The notes beneath the pieces were generated by a model, which was not told the DNA's origin, ran no database searches, and saw only the letters and a list, made by a program, of their open reading frames with translations. A stretch of 64,000 bases of DNA from Stenotrophomonas maltophilia (GTDB lineage: Bacteria > Pseudomonadota > Gammaproteobacteria > Xanthomonadales > Xanthomonadaceae). Both the position numbers and the translations under genes were made by a program. Where the stretch lies: the NCBI GenBank assembly GCA_009912235.1, contig WNDS01000001.1, positions 248,001-312,000 of the forward strand. The letters run 5' to 3'. Below, piece after piece: positions 1 to 10,126 of the stretch (position 1 is the stretch's first letter; every line of letters begins with the position of its first letter).

Positions 1-810
1 CTGCAGGCCGAGCTGGCACAGGCGGAGGCGCGCGCCGCGCAGGCCCAGCAGAACGCTGCGCGCGCCGAACGGCAGCGCAGTGTGGGCGCGCTCAGCGAGC
101 AGGACATCCAGACCAGTGCGACCCTGGCCCGCGTGGCGCAGGCCCAGGTGCTTGCGGTGCGAGCGCAGCTGCAGGGCAACGCCGTGGCACTGGCCGACAC
201 GCGGGTACGGGCCCCGGCGGCTGGTGTGCTGTCCGCGCGGCTGGGCAGCCTGGGCATGGTGCCCGCCGCTGGCGCGCCGCTGTTCCAGCTGATCGTGGAC
301 AACCGCCTGGAGTGGCGGGCCGAAGTGGCCGCCACGCAGGCGGCACAACTGCAGGTGGGGCAGCAGGCAACGCTGGCGCTGCCCGATGGTGGGCACGCCG
401 AGGGCCGCATCCGCCTGCTGGCGCCTGCGCTGGACAGCGGGCGCCGCCTGCTGCTGGCCTATGTCGACCTGGAAAAACCGGGTGCGGCACGGGCCGGCAT
501 GTACGGCACCGGCCAATTGCAGGGCGCGCCCTCGGCAGCGCTGACGGTGCCGGCCGAAGCCGTGGTGGTGCGCGATGGCCATGCGCTGGTGTTCACCCTC
601 GCTGCGGCGCCCGTGCAGAAGGCAGCGGGTGGCCTGCTGGTGGCGGTGCAGCGCCCGGTGCAGACCGGCCGTCGCCAGGGGCAACGCATCGAAATTCTGC
701 AGGGATTGGCAGCCGGCGAGCAGGTGGCCGTGGCCGGCGCCGGCTTCCTGGCCGATGGCGATCGCGTGCGCAGTCTTGGCGCGGCGGCCGCCCATGGGGG
801 CCTGCCATGA
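1..810 (+). CDS. RND efflux periplasmic adaptor (MFP/HlyD family), 5' end outside window
   Basis: This is the C-terminal 269 residues of a membrane-fusion adaptor that would link an inner-membrane RND pump to an outer-membrane channel. The visible part starts in the Ala/Gln-rich alpha-hairpin coiled coil, continues into the lipoyl/barrel segment (ADTRVRAPAAGVLSARLGSLG, typical of HlyD-type adaptors) and ends in the membrane-proximal domain (GLAAGEQVAVAGAGFLADGDRV). The reading frame is open to the window edge, so the true start lies upstream. Its stop overlaps the start of the RND permease (ATGA), which implies translational coupling in one operon. The substrate cannot be inferred from the sequence. 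Confidence 0.88.
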   Translation: MQAELAQAEARAAQAQQNAARAERQRSVGALSEQDIQTSATLARVAQAQVLAVRAQLQGNAVALADTRVRAPAAGVLSARLGSLGMVPAAGAPLFQLIVDNRLEWRAEVAATQAAQLQVGQQATLALPDGGHAEGRIRLLAPALDSGRRLLLAYVDLEKPGAARAGMYGTGQLQGAPSAALTVPAEAVVVRDGHALVFTLAAAPVQKAAGGLLVAVQRPVQTGRRQGQRIEILQGLAAGEQVAVAGAGFLADGDRVRSLGAAAAHGGLP

Positions 811-3800
811 GCCTGGCCACCTGGTCGCTGCGCCATCCCTTCGCGGTGCTGCTGCTGTTCGCCCTGCTGGTGCTGGCCGGCGTGCGCAGCTTCCAGCAGC
901 TGCCGGTGCAGGATTACCCCGACGTGGAACTGCCGACCGTCCAAGTCACCCTGTCGCAGCCGGGCGCCGTGCCCGGGCAGCTGGAAGGTGAGGTGGCGCG
1001 CAAGGTCGAGGACGCATTGTCCACGCTGCCGGCGCTGAAGCACCTGCGCACCTCGATCCGCGATGGCATGGTGTCGATCCGCGTCGAATTCGAACTCGGC
1101 ACACCGCTGTCCGATGCCTTGATCGGCACCAAGGACGCCGTCGACCGCAGCCGCGCCGATCTGCCTGCCGACGTGCTGCCGCCGTCGGTGTCGGCCGTGC
1201 ATGTCTCGGTCAGCCCGGTGCTGGTCTATGCGCTGTCGTCGTCGGCCATGGACGAAGCGGCACTGTCGTGGTTCATCGACGATGCGTTGACCCGGCGCCT
1301 GCGGCGCGTGCCCGGCGTGGAAGCGGTGGGCCGGGTGGGGGGGCGTGGACCGCGAGGTCGAAGTCGAGGTGGACCCGGCGCGGCTGGCGGCGCGCGGGGT
1401 GACCGTGGCCGATGTATCGCGCGCCCTGCGCTTGAACCAGCAGCAGTCCTCGGGCGGGCGCAGTGAACTCGGGGGGCGGGCAGCAGGCGGTACGGGTGAT
1501 GGCCCTGGCAGCGCGCGCCGACGACGTGGCGGCGCTGCCGATCACCCTGGCCGATGGCAGCCTGCTCCGCCTGGACGAGGTGGCACGGGTACGTGACGGC
1601 CATGCGCTGCGCACGCTGGCGGCCACGTTCAACGGTGCGCCGGTGATCGGCGTGGAGGTGTTCCGCGCCCGCGACCGTGACCAGCTGGCACTGGCTGCCG
1701 GCGTTGCCGAGGCGCTGCAGCAGCTGGTGCGCGAACACCCGGGCCTGCAGGCACGGCCCGTGCTGAACCGGGTGGACTACACTCACGAGCAGTACCGCGG
1801 CTCGATGCAGATGCTGTGGGAGGGCGCCTTGCTGGCCGTGCTGGTGGTGGCCGGCTTCCTGCGCGATTTGCGCGCGACGCTGGTGGCGGCCGCCGCGCTG
1901 CCGCTGTCGATCCTGCCGACCTTCATCGGCATGCAGTGGCTGGGCTATTCGCTGAACACCCTGACCCTGCTGGCACTGGCGGTGATCGTTGGCATCCTGG
2001 TCGACGATGCCATCGTTGAAGTGGAAAACATCCAGCGGCACCGCGCCGCCGGCCGTCCGATCCGCGAGGTGACCGAGCATGCGGTCAACGAAATCGCGCT
2101 GGCGGTGCTGGCCACCACGCTGACGCTGGTGGTGGTGTTCCTGCCGACGGCGCTGATGGGGGGCGTGCCTGGGCTGTTCTTCCGCCAGTTCGGCTGGACC
2201 ACGGCGATCGCCGTGCTGGCCTCGCTGCTGGTTGCGCGGCTGGTGACGCCGCTGTTGGCGGTCGCGCTGCTGCGCGATACGCCGCCTGGTCGCCACGATG
2301 GTGCGCAGGCCGCTGCCGACGGTGCGATGACGCGGGCCTATCTGCGGCTGGCCGCTGCGGCGTTGCGCTGGCCGCTGCGCACGCTGCTGCTGGCACTGGC
2401 CACGGTGCTGGTGGCGCTGCTGCTAGCCACGCGGTTGCCGGCCGGGCTGGTGCCGGCTGCCGACCTCGGCTACACCTCGGTGCAGCTTGAACTGCCGCCG
2501 GGCGGCAGCCTGGCGGCGACGATGGCGCGGGCCGAGCAGGCGCGCCTGCAGCTGGCAGGCATTGCCGGCGTGCGCGACGTCTACGTGGCCGCCGGCGCAT
2601 CACCGGCCGGGCCGGACGGCGGGGTGCGCGCCGACCCCGGCCGGGCCAGCCTGCAGGTGCTGCTGCAGCCTGCGGCCGCGCGCGTCTCGCAGCAGCAGAT
2701 CGAAGCGCGCATCCGCACGGCGCTGCAGGCGGTGCCGGGCGCGCGCTTTGCCGTCGGCGCCGGCGCGCTGGGTGAACGCCTGGAACTGGTGCTGTCCAGC
2801 GACAGCCCGGCCGCGCTGGCACAGGCGGCCGCCGCGTTGATGGCCGGCATGCACGGCATCGCCGGCCTTTCCAACGTGCGCACCACGGCCGGGCCGGAGC
2901 GCCCTGAAATCGTGGTGCGTCCGCGTGCTGCGGTGGCGGCCGAGCAGGGCGTCAGTGCCGCGGCGCTGGGCGACACCGTACGCATTGCCAGCAGCGGTGA
3001 TTTCAGCGCGGCATTGCCCCGCCTGAGCCTGGAACAGCGGCAGCTGGATGTGCGCGTGCACCTGCCGCGTGCGCTGCTTGCGCAGGAAAGCACCCTGGTC
3101 AACCTGCAGGTGCGCGGGCGTGCCGGCCTGCTGCCGCTGACCAGTGTGGCCGACATCACGCTGGAAAGCGGCCCGGCACAGGTGGACCGCTTTGACCGCG
3201 TCCGCCAGGTCACCCTGGTGGCCGATCTCGGCGGTGTGCCGCTAGGCACCGCGCTGGCACAGGTACGGGCATTGCCGGCGGTGCAGGCGCTGCCGCCGGC
3301 GGTGACACTGCTGCGCGGCGGCGATGCGGAGTGGGCCGGCGAACTGGCGGCCTCGTTCGGCTGGGCGATGTTGCTGGCGGTGGTCTGCGTCTACGGCGTG
3401 CTGGTGCTGCTGCTGGGCGATCTGGTGCAGCCGCTGACCATCCTCACCGCGATACCGCTGTCGGCCTGTGGCGCAGTGGCCGCGCTGGTGTTGGCCGGGG
3501 CGGAGCTGAACATCCCATCGCTGCTGGGCGTGGTGATGCTGATGGGCATCGTCAGCAAGAACGCGATCCTGCTGGTGGAGCACGCCAACACGGCGATGCG
3601 CGCCGGGCAGGCCAGCGGCGACGCCCTGCTGGACGCCTGTCGCACGCGTGCACGGCCGATCCTGATGACCTCGATGGCGATGGTGGCGGGCATGTTGCCG
3701 ATCGCGCTGGGGGTCGGGGCCGACGCCAGCTTCCGGCAACCGATGGCGGTGGCGGTGATCGGCGGCCTGCTCAGTTCCACTGCGCTCAGCCTGCTGGTGG

Positions 3801-3871
3801 TGCCTGCCGCTTGCCAGGCCTTGTGGGGGCTGGCCGGGAAGCGCCGGCTGGCCCGTGAAGGCGCTGGCTGA
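807..3871 (+). CDS. RND multidrug efflux permease (AcrB/HAE1 type), two frameshifts
   Basis: This is an inner-membrane proton-driven efflux permease of about 1020 residues, the normal size of the family. It starts MSLATWSLRHPFAVLLL (TM1), has a porter domain (YPDVELPTVQV) and the TM4 segment with adjacent acidic residues (VGILVDDAIVEVENIQRH). The second repeat ends with the conserved GIVSKNAILLVEHAN stretch. The frame breaks twice, each time by one extra base in a G run: near 1338-1344 (run of seven Gs) and near 1469-1474 (run of six Gs). Removing one G at each point restores continuous family-like sequence. It may therefore be intact in the organism; otherwise the pump is inactivated. It is coupled to the adaptor at 1-810. 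Confidence 0.88.
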
Positions 3872-3885
3872 ATGCGTTTCGGGTT

Positions 3886-3956
3886 TACATGTCTACGGTT
3901 GTAGATATTGCCGTTTGCGGCCTGTAATCTGTATGTCTACACACGTATACATAGCG
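3886..3956. promoter_or_regulatory. putative operator/promoter region upstream of the epimerase operon
   Basis: The 121-bp gap between the pump and the epimerase is AT-richer than its surroundings. It holds a perfect inverted repeat TCTAC-ggtt-GTAGA (3892-3905) and a second copy of ATGTCTAC 44 bp downstream (3889-3896 and 3933-3940). The second copy is followed by a TATACA -10-like hexamer (3946-3951), 42 bp before the ATG. The paired motif suggests a repressor-controlled promoter, but no regulator gene lies next to it, so the protein that binds is unknown. Confidence 0.4.
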
Positions 3957-3992
3957 TTCCTTCCTTCCGTTCCCGTCTTCGAAGAGAGATCC

Positions 3993-5012
3993 ATGAACCA
4001 GACCGTTCTTGTCACCGGCGGCACCGGCTTCGTTGCTGGCTGGTGCATCGCCGACCTGCTGCGGCGCGGCTACCGGGTGCGTACCACCGTGCGCGATACG
4101 CCGCGCGCCGGGCCGCTGCTGGATGCCCTGGCCACCCACGGCGTGCCGCTGGACCGGCTGTCGGTGCATACGGCCGACCTGACGCGCGATGCAGGCTGGG
4201 CCGAGGCCATGCAGGGCTGCGCCTACGTGCTGCACGTTGCCTCGCCGCTAGGCATTGCCGGCAACGAGGCGGCCGCCACGCTGGAGGCCGCTGCCTGCGA
4301 AGGCACGCTGCGCGTACTGCGCGCGGCGGTGGACGCCGGGGTGGGGCGGGTGGTGATGACCTCGGCCGCCACTACCGCCACGCCGCCGCTGCAGTCGCCG
4401 GACAGTCTCAGCGATGAGTCGGTATGGTTCGATCCGCAGGAAGCCGATGTCGATGGCTATCGCCGCTCCAAGCGCCTGGCCGAGCGTGCCGCCTGGGCGT
4501 TCATGGCCGAACACGGCGGTGCTACCGAGCTGGTCACGGTGCTGCCCGGCGCGGTGTTCGGGCCGCTGCTCTCCACCCAGAGCGTGGGCTCGGTGCAGGT
4601 CATCGCCAAGCTGCTGCAGGGTGCGTTGCCGGCCCTGCCGCGGCTGGGCCTGGAAGTGGTGGATGTGCGCGACGTGGCCGATATCCACATCCGTGCGATG
4701 ACCACCCCGGACATCGGTGGGCAGCGTTTCCTGGCCGTGGGCGAGTTCCTGTGGATGCGCGACATCGCAGCGCTGCTGCGGGCGCAGCTGGGCCCGGAGG
4801 CGGCGCGCGTGCCTACCCGCGCCATGCCGGACTGGGCGTTCCGCCTGCTGGCACGCGTGCAGCCGCAGATGCGCGCGATGGTGCCCCGGCTGGGCCGCCA
4901 GCACTGCCACAACTGGCAGAAGGCACGCGTCGAACTGGGCTGGTCGCCGCGCCCGGCGCGGCTGACCGTGCTGGACTGTGCGCGCAGCCTGCGCCGGGAG
5001 GGGGTGGCATGA
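3993..5012 (+). CDS. NAD-dependent epimerase/dehydratase family protein (extended SDR)
   Basis: This 339-residue protein starts with a Rossmann nucleotide-binding motif (VLVTGGTGFVAGWC, residues 5-18). Further on it has a Ser/Thr-containing TSAATTATPP strand and a YRRSK motif that supplies the catalytic Tyr and Lys of extended SDRs. The pattern resembles dihydroflavonol-4-reductase/cinnamoyl-CoA-reductase-like reductases, but the substrate is unknown. The start at 3993 is chosen for its purine-rich GAAGAGAGA ribosome-binding site. The stop overlaps the next start (ATGA at 5009-5012), so this is the first gene of a three-gene operon with the NAD(P)-binding protein and the beta-lactamase-fold lipoprotein. 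Confidence 0.85.
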   Translation: MNQTVLVTGGTGFVAGWCIADLLRRGYRVRTTVRDTPRAGPLLDALATHGVPLDRLSVHTADLTRDAGWAEAMQGCAYVLHVASPLGIAGNEAAATLEAAACEGTLRVLRAAVDAGVGRVVMTSAATTATPPLQSPDSLSDESVWFDPQEADVDGYRRSKRLAERAAWAFMAEHGGATELVTVLPGAVFGPLLSTQSVGSVQVIAKLLQGALPALPRLGLEVVDVRDVADIHIRAMTTPDIGGQRFLAVGEFLWMRDIAALLRAQLGPEAARVPTRAMPDWAFRLLARVQPQMRAMVPRLGRQHCHNWQKARVELGWSPRPARLTVLDCARSLRREGVA

Positions 5013-5689
5013 AGCTGCTGCTGACCGGTGCCACCGGCTTTGCCGGCGGCGAAGTGCTGCGCCAGGCGCTGCTGGACCCGCGCATCACCGCGGTGACCGT
5101 GCTGACCCGCCGCCGGGTGGGCTGGCGCCATCCAAAACTCCGCCAGGTGGTGATGGACGACTTCATGGAGTACGGCCATGTCGGGCTGCAGGGCTACGAT
5201 GCGTGCATCTGGTGCCTGGGCGTTTCGCAGGCCAGCGTGGACGAGGCCACGTACATCCGCATCACGCTGGATTACACACTGGCGGCGGCACAGGCGATGT
5301 TCGCGGCCAACCCCGCGATGCGCTTCTGTTTCGTGAGCGGGCGCAGCGCCGATCAGCTGGAGCGCGGGCGCTCGTTGTTCAGCCGCATCAAGGGCCGCAC
5401 CGAGCGCCTGCTGCACGAGCGCTGGGGGCAGCAGGTGGTGGTGCTGCGGCCGGGCTATATCTGCCCTACCGCGCGCACCGGCCCGCGCGGTGACCTGGCC
5501 CGCCTGTTCACGCCGATAGGGCAGCTGATGACCTGGATGAGCCCGGCGCTGGGCGTGGCCGGTGACACGCTGGCCGCCGTGCTGCTGGAGACGGCACGCC
5601 ACGGTGCGCCGCAGCCGGTGCTGGGCAATCGCGAGATCCGCCAGTACCTGCAGACGGCAGGCGCGCAGGGAGGCCAGGCCCATGGCTGA
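5009..5689 (+). CDS. NAD(P)H-binding (atypical SDR) protein
   Basis: This 226-residue protein opens with a Rossmann motif (KLLLTGATGFAGGEVLRQAL) and has a short atypical-SDR body (LRPGYICP, FVSGRSADQ), like YbjT/NmrA-type proteins that bind NAD(P) without a clear YxxxK active site. It overlaps the upstream epimerase by 4 bp and the downstream hydrolase by 8 bp, so it is translationally coupled to both. It is similar in architecture to the protein at 29171-29869. No substrate can be assigned. Confidence 0.8.
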   Translation: MKLLLTGATGFAGGEVLRQALLDPRITAVTVLTRRRVGWRHPKLRQVVMDDFMEYGHVGLQGYDACIWCLGVSQASVDEATYIRITLDYTLAAAQAMFAANPAMRFCFVSGRSADQLERGRSLFSRIKGRTERLLHERWGQQVVVLRPGYICPTARTGPRGDLARLFTPIGQLMTWMSPALGVAGDTLAAVLLETARHGAPQPVLGNREIRQYLQTAGAQGGQAHG

Positions 5690-6945
5690 GCACGCGCGCA
5701 AGGACAGGCCGGCGCGGCGTTGGGGCCGCACGCTGCGCCGTGTGGTCGGGTGGTCAGCGCTGGGAACGGTCTCGCTGCTGCTGGCACTGCTGGCCGCGTT
5801 CCTGGTCAGTGGCTGCACCGCCTTTGGTGGCACGCCGGACGGCCCGCGCCTGGTGCGGGCGACCCAGTCACCGCAGTGGAGCGAAGGCCAGTTCCAGAAC
5901 CCGCAGCCGCTCTGGTCCGATTCGCGCGGTGCCTGGCGGCGGTTGCTGTTCGGTACGTCGCCGCAGGGCCAGCAGCCCAGCGCGCCGGTGCCGACCGTGA
6001 ACACCGATCCGGCGCTGCTGCGCACGCCGCCTGCCAGCGGCCTGCGCACCACCTGGTTCGGCCACTCATCGGCGCTGGTGGAGATTGACGGCAGCCGCGT
6101 GCTGGTCGACCTGTTGTGGAGCGAGCGCGCCTCGCCGGTCAGCTGGGCCGGGCCCCGGCGCTGGTTTGCGCCGCCCATCGCGCTGGCCGACCTGCCGGCC
6201 ATCGACGTGGTGGTGATCTCGCACGACCACGTGGACCACCTCGACTACGCAAGCATCACGGCCATGCGTAGCTGGAACACGCGCTTCGTGGTGCCGCTGG
6301 GGTTGGCGCGCACCTTGAGAAGTGGGGCATCGCCGCGCAGCGCATCACCGAACTGGACTGGTGGCAGCAGGCCGAGGTCAACGGTTTGCAGGTGGTGGCC
6401 ACGCCGGCGCGGCACGCCTCCGGGCGGCGCCTGGATACGCGCAGCAACCAGACCCTATGGGCCGGCTTCGCACTGATCGGCACGCAGCACCGCGTCTGGT
6501 ATTCGGGCGACACCGGCCTGCACGAAACGCTGGACCGCATCGGGCAGGACTACGGCCCCTTCGATGCCACCCTGATCGAAGCTGGGCAGTACGACGGGCT
6601 GTGGCCGGACACGCACCTGGGGCCGGAACTGGCGGTGGAGGCGCACCGCCGGGTGCGGGGCGGGTGATGATTCCCGTGCACTGGGCGCTGATCAGCCTTG
6701 CCCCGCACCCGTTGACCGAGCCGGCGGAGCGGGTGCTGGCCGCTGCTGCCTGCCAGGGCGTGCAGGTGCGCATTCCGCGGCCGGGCGAAAGCGTGCAGCC
6801 GACCCTGCCGGGTGGCGTGCAGCGCTGGTGGCCGCACCAGGCGTGGCGGACCGCCGCGCAGGCGCCGGTCTGGGCGACCCGCGACGGCGACCCCGCGCAC
6901 CGCGTTGAAGCGCCCGCATGCATCGCGCCGGTGGCGATGCGCTGA
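5682..6945 (+). CDS. metallo-beta-lactamase-fold lipoprotein (RomA/NAPE-PLD-like), two frameshifts
   Basis: The restored product is about 421 residues. The N-terminal hydrophobic segment ends in a lipobox-like VSGC, so a membrane-anchored lipoprotein is likely. It contains the metal-binding motif HDHVDH (residues 181-186), an ARHASGR segment carrying a later His ligand, YSGDTGLH with the bridging Asp, and a final IPVHWAL His. This pattern fits the lactamase_B_2/RomA group of hydrolases. The frame is lost by a missing base near 6300 (a run of four Gs) and again near 6665 (a run of three Gs); restoring one G at each gives continuous homologous sequence. It is the third gene of the 3993-6945 operon. 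Confidence 0.75.
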
Positions 6946-6975
6946 CGCGGCGCCTTACAGGCCCGGCAACGGCGC

Positions 6976-7953
6976 CTAGGCGGCGACCAGCTGCTGTTCG
7001 CGCAATGCCTGCCAGAACGCGGCAGGGATGGCCGCGCTGGCCAGGGCCAGGTTGTCGGTGATGCGCTCCGGGCGGCTGGCACCGGGAATGACCGAGGCCA
7101 CCGCCGGGTGCGCCAGCGAGAACTGCAGGGCCGCCGCGCGCAGGTCGATGCCATGCGTGGTGGCCAGGGCCTGCAGCGCCTGCACGCGGCGGGCAATCTC
7201 CGGCGGCGTCGGCTGGTATTCGTAATGGCTGCCACCGGCCAGCACGCCGGAGTTGTACGGCCCGCCCACCACGATGCCGACGCCACGCGCCAGGCTCTCC
7301 GGCATCAGCCGCTGCAGCGCGTCGTGGTGGTCGAGCAGGGTGTAGCGGCCGGCAATCAGGAAGCCATCGGGGTCGGCCTGCTGCAGCGCCATTTCGCAGG
7401 GCTCGACGCGGTTCACGCCCAGGCCCCAGGCGCGGATGACGCCTTCCTCGCGCAGCCGGGTAAGCGCCACCGCGGCGCCGTCCATGGCCTGCTAGAACAC
7501 GTCTTTCCAGGCCTCGCCATGGAAGTCGCGTGCCGGGTCGCGGATCCAGACGATATCGAGGCGGTCGGTGCGCAGCCGGGTCAGGCTTTCCTCGATCGCG
7601 CGCAGCGTGCCGTCATGGCTGTAGTCGTAGACGATGCGGTTGCGCAGGCCGTGTTCGAACAGGCCGCCCTTTTCGCCCAGGTCACGGGTGGTGGTGTCTT
7701 CCAGTTCGTCCAGCAGGCGCCGGCCGACCTTGGTGCTGAGCACGTAGGCGTCGCGGTCATGCGGCTGTAGGGCCAGGCCCAGGCGCAGTTCGGCCAGGCC
7801 GGCGCCGTACATCGGGGCCGCATCGAAGTAGCGGATGCCGTGCTGCCAGGCGGCCTCGACGGTGTCGAGCGCTTCCTGTTCGGGAATGTCACGGAACATG
7901 TTGCCCAGCGGCGCGGTACCGAAACCGATGAGCGAGGGGATAGAAAGACGCAT
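6976..7953 (-). CDS. aldo/keto reductase (D-threo-aldose dehydrogenase/pyridoxal 4-dehydrogenase-like), in-frame TAG
   Basis: This is a 325-codon NAD(P)H-dependent aldo/keto reductase. The barrel start (IGFGTAPLGN), the catalytic Asp/Tyr strand (YFDAAPMYGAG), the Lys (STKVGRRL) and the cofactor loop (VIPGASRPERI) are all present. A TAG codon at 7494-7492 (minus strand) sits between KDVF and QAMDGAAVALTRLR. The frame and family similarity continue without a gap on both sides, so the stop replaces one residue rather than ending a domain. It could be a sequencing error, a real nonsense mutation or a readthrough codon. The gene converges on the beta-lactamase-fold lipoprotein gene and lies downstream of dkgB and the MoaF-like gene. 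Confidence 0.8.
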
Positions 7954-8015
7954 GGGGATTCTCGGTGGGGACGGAGTGACCGGGGCGGTGCCCCGGTCTG
8001 TGTGGCCTCGACGGT

Positions 8016-8279
8016 TCAGGCCAGCGCCTGCAGCGTGCCCTGCATGCGGTGGAAGCTGCCGTCATTGGCGGTGAACCAGGCCAGCGAGCGGCCGTTGCCG
8101 AAATCGTCGACGTGCACCACGGTGGCGCCGTCGGCTTCCTGCCAGGAAATGGCGTAGTGCACGTGCCGGCCATCGTCGCTGTAGCGGTTGTCGGCCGCCA
8201 GGCCGTCATAGCTGACGCGGAAGCGGCGGCCGGCGAACACCGGGACCGGCGCTGCCGCGTGCGGGGCGCTGTCGTGCAT
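8016..8279 (-). CDS. small MoaF-related (lipocalin-like) protein
   Basis: This 87-residue protein has the alternating strand pattern of MoaF-domain proteins (FRVSYDGLAADNRY, VHYAISWQEADG, FTANDGSFHRMQGTLQ). It has no signal peptide or membrane segment. An ATG at 8279 is preferred to the upstream in-frame codon at 8300, which would overlap the end of dkgB. It lies between dkgB and the downstream aldo/keto reductase on the same strand, so it is probably cotranscribed with them. Its function is unknown; MoaF-type proteins are small beta-barrels often found near oxidoreductases. Confidence 0.65.
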   Translation of the reverse strand: MHDSAPHAAAPVPVFAGRRFRVSYDGLAADNRYSDDGRHVHYAISWQEADGATVVHVDDFGNGRSLAWFTANDGSFHRMQGTLQALA

Positions 8280-8290
8280 GTGCACCAGCC

Positions 8291-9094
8291 TCAGTCCCAC
8301 GCCGGGGCCAGGCCCGGCGGGTCCACTTCGCGGCCGTTGCGCTCCAGCGCGGCGATGGCGGCCATGTCCTCGGCATCCAGCTGCAGGTCGCGCGCCAGCA
8401 GGTTGCTGGCCAGGTTCTCGCGGCGGGTGGAGGAGGGAATGACCGCATAGCTCAGCTGCAGCGCCCAGGCCAGCGCGACCTGCGCCACCGTGGCCTGGTG
8501 CTTGTCCGCAATGGCGGCCAGCACCGGGTCCTTCAGCACCTTGCCGTAGGCCAGGGTCATGTAGGAGGTGACCGCGATGCCCTGCTCGCGCAGGAACGCG
8601 GTCATTTCGCGGTTCTGCAGGTACGGGCTGAGCTCGATCTGGTTGGTGGCGATGGCGCCGGCGCCGACCACCTCGATGGCTTCACGGGTGAGCGCGATGT
8701 TGAAGTTGGACACGCCGATCTGGCGCGCCAGCCCCAGCGCCTTCGCTTCGGCCAGCGCGGTCATGTACTCGCGCAGGGGCACCGCACTGCCGGGGGCCGG
8801 CCAGTGGATCAGCAGAAGGTCCACGTAGTCGGTGCGCAGCTTGGCCAGGCTCTCGCGCAGGCTGGCAAGCAGCGCGTCGGCGGCGTGGTTGTCCACCCAG
8901 ATCTTGGTGGTCAGGAACAGCTGTTCGCGCGGCACGCCGGATTCGGCGATGGCCTGGCCGACCTCGGCTTCGTTGCTGTAGATCTGCGCGGTGTCGATGG
9001 CACGGTAGCCGACGTCCAGCGCGTTGCGCACCGAATCGATGACGGTCTGGCCGGTCAGGCGGAAGGTGCCGACGCCAAAGGCGGGAAGGTTCAT
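8291..9094 (-). CDS. dkgB: 2,5-diketo-D-gluconate reductase B (methylglyoxal reductase)
   Basis: This 267-residue aldo/keto reductase is collinear with E. coli Dkg[21 protein letters not shown] (catalytic Asp and Tyr), TTKIWV (Lys), LLLIHWP (His), [14 protein letters not shown] and [11 protein letters not shown] (NADPH phosphate loop). The family reduces 2,5-diketogluconate and small aldehydes such as methylglyoxal in the cytoplasm using NADPH. In E. coli dkgB lies beside the LysR gene yafC. Here a YafC-like LysR gene is divergent 113 bp away, which supports the assignment. The first gene of a likely three-gene transcript. Confidence 0.88.
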   Translation of the reverse strand: MNLPAFGVGTFRLTGQTVIDSVRNALDVGYRAIDTAQIYSNEAEVGQAIAESGVPREQLFLTTKIWVDNHAADALLASLRESLAKLRTDYVDLLLIHWPAPGSAVPLREYMTALAEAKALGLARQIGVSNFNIALTREAIEVVGAGAIATNQIELSPYLQNREMTAFLREQGIAVTSYMTLAYGKVLKDPVLAAIADKHQATVAQVALAWALQLSYAVIPSSTRRENLASNLLARDLQLDAEDMAAIAALERNGREVDPPGLAPAWD

Positions 9095-9207
9095 GGAAGC
9101 TCCAGGCGGGGAAGGGAGCGGAGTGCTCCGACGGGGCCCAGTCTGGTCGCTTTACATTTGCAGATTAAGCCGTGTATGAAGGAAATTCTTTTGATTATGG
9201 GTAAACA

Positions 9208-10110
9208 ATGAAAACGACGCTGGACGAGATGAAGGCCTTCGTGGCGGTGGTCGACGCCGGGTCGATCACCACCGCGGCCGAGCACCTGGACCTGACCATT
9301 TCCGCCACCAGCCGCACCCTGGCGCGGCTGGAGGACAAGCTGCAGACCACGCTGCTGCGGCGGACCACGCGGCGGCTGGAGCTGACCGAGGAAGGCGCGG
9401 CGTTCCTGCAGTACGCGCGCACCATCCTGGCCACGGTGGACGAGGCCGAGGAACAGATGGCCGCGCGCCGGCTGCAGCCGGTGGGCCGCCTGCGCGTGGA
9501 TGCGGCCACGCCGTTCATGCTGCACGTGATCGTGCCGCTGCTGGCCGGCTTCCGTGCGCGCTACCCGCAGGTGGAGCTGGAGCTGAATTCCAACGAGGGC
9601 ATCACCGACCTGATCGAGAAGCGCACCGACGTGGCGTTCCGCATCGGCGCACTGCGCGATTCCACCCTGCACGCGCGGCCGGTGGGGCACAGCCGCATCC
9701 GCATCGTGGCCAGCCCGGCCTACCTGGCCCAGCACGGCACACCCACCCGGGTGGCGCAACTGGGCGGCCATGCGCTGCTGGGCTTCACCCAGCCCAGTTC
9801 GCTCAACGACTGGCCGGTGTAGGCCGCCGATGGCGGCGTGCTGCACATCCAGCCGGCCATCGCGTCGTCCAGCGGCGAAACCCTGCGCCAGATGGCGCTG
9901 GCCGGGCTGGGCATCGCCTGCCTGTCCGACTTCCTGACCCGTCGCGACCGCGATGAAGGCCGGCTGGTGCAGCTGCTGCCCCGGGCCACGCTGGAGGTGC
10001 GCCAGCCGATCAACGCGGTGTACTACCGCAACACAGCGCTGGCCGCGCGCATCGCCTGCTTTGTCGACCACGTCACCCAGACCCTGGGCGGCCAGCCGTT
10101 CGACGAGTGA
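9208..10110 (+). CDS. LysR-family regulator (YafC-like), in-frame TAG
   Basis: This is a 300-codon LysR regulator. It has an N-terminal winged helix (DEMKAFVAVVDAGSITTAAEHL) and an effector domain with LLGFTQPSSLNDWP and GIACLSDF, both shared with E. coli YafC. A TAG at 9820-9822 follows NDWPV; the same frame continues with AADGGVLHIQ to 10110. Aligned with YafC, the stop occupies an ordinary variable residue. Without readthrough the product would lose the last third of the effector domain. It is divergent from dkgB and probably controls it through the 113-bp intergenic region. Confidence 0.8.
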
Positions 10111-10126
10111 CGCGCGTTGCTGCCGC

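Noticed and set aside
6952-6978. GGCGCC repeat pair between the lactamase-fold and aldo/keto reductase genes as a terminator
   Set aside because: Arms are only 6 bp with a long loop and no T tract; support is too weak.
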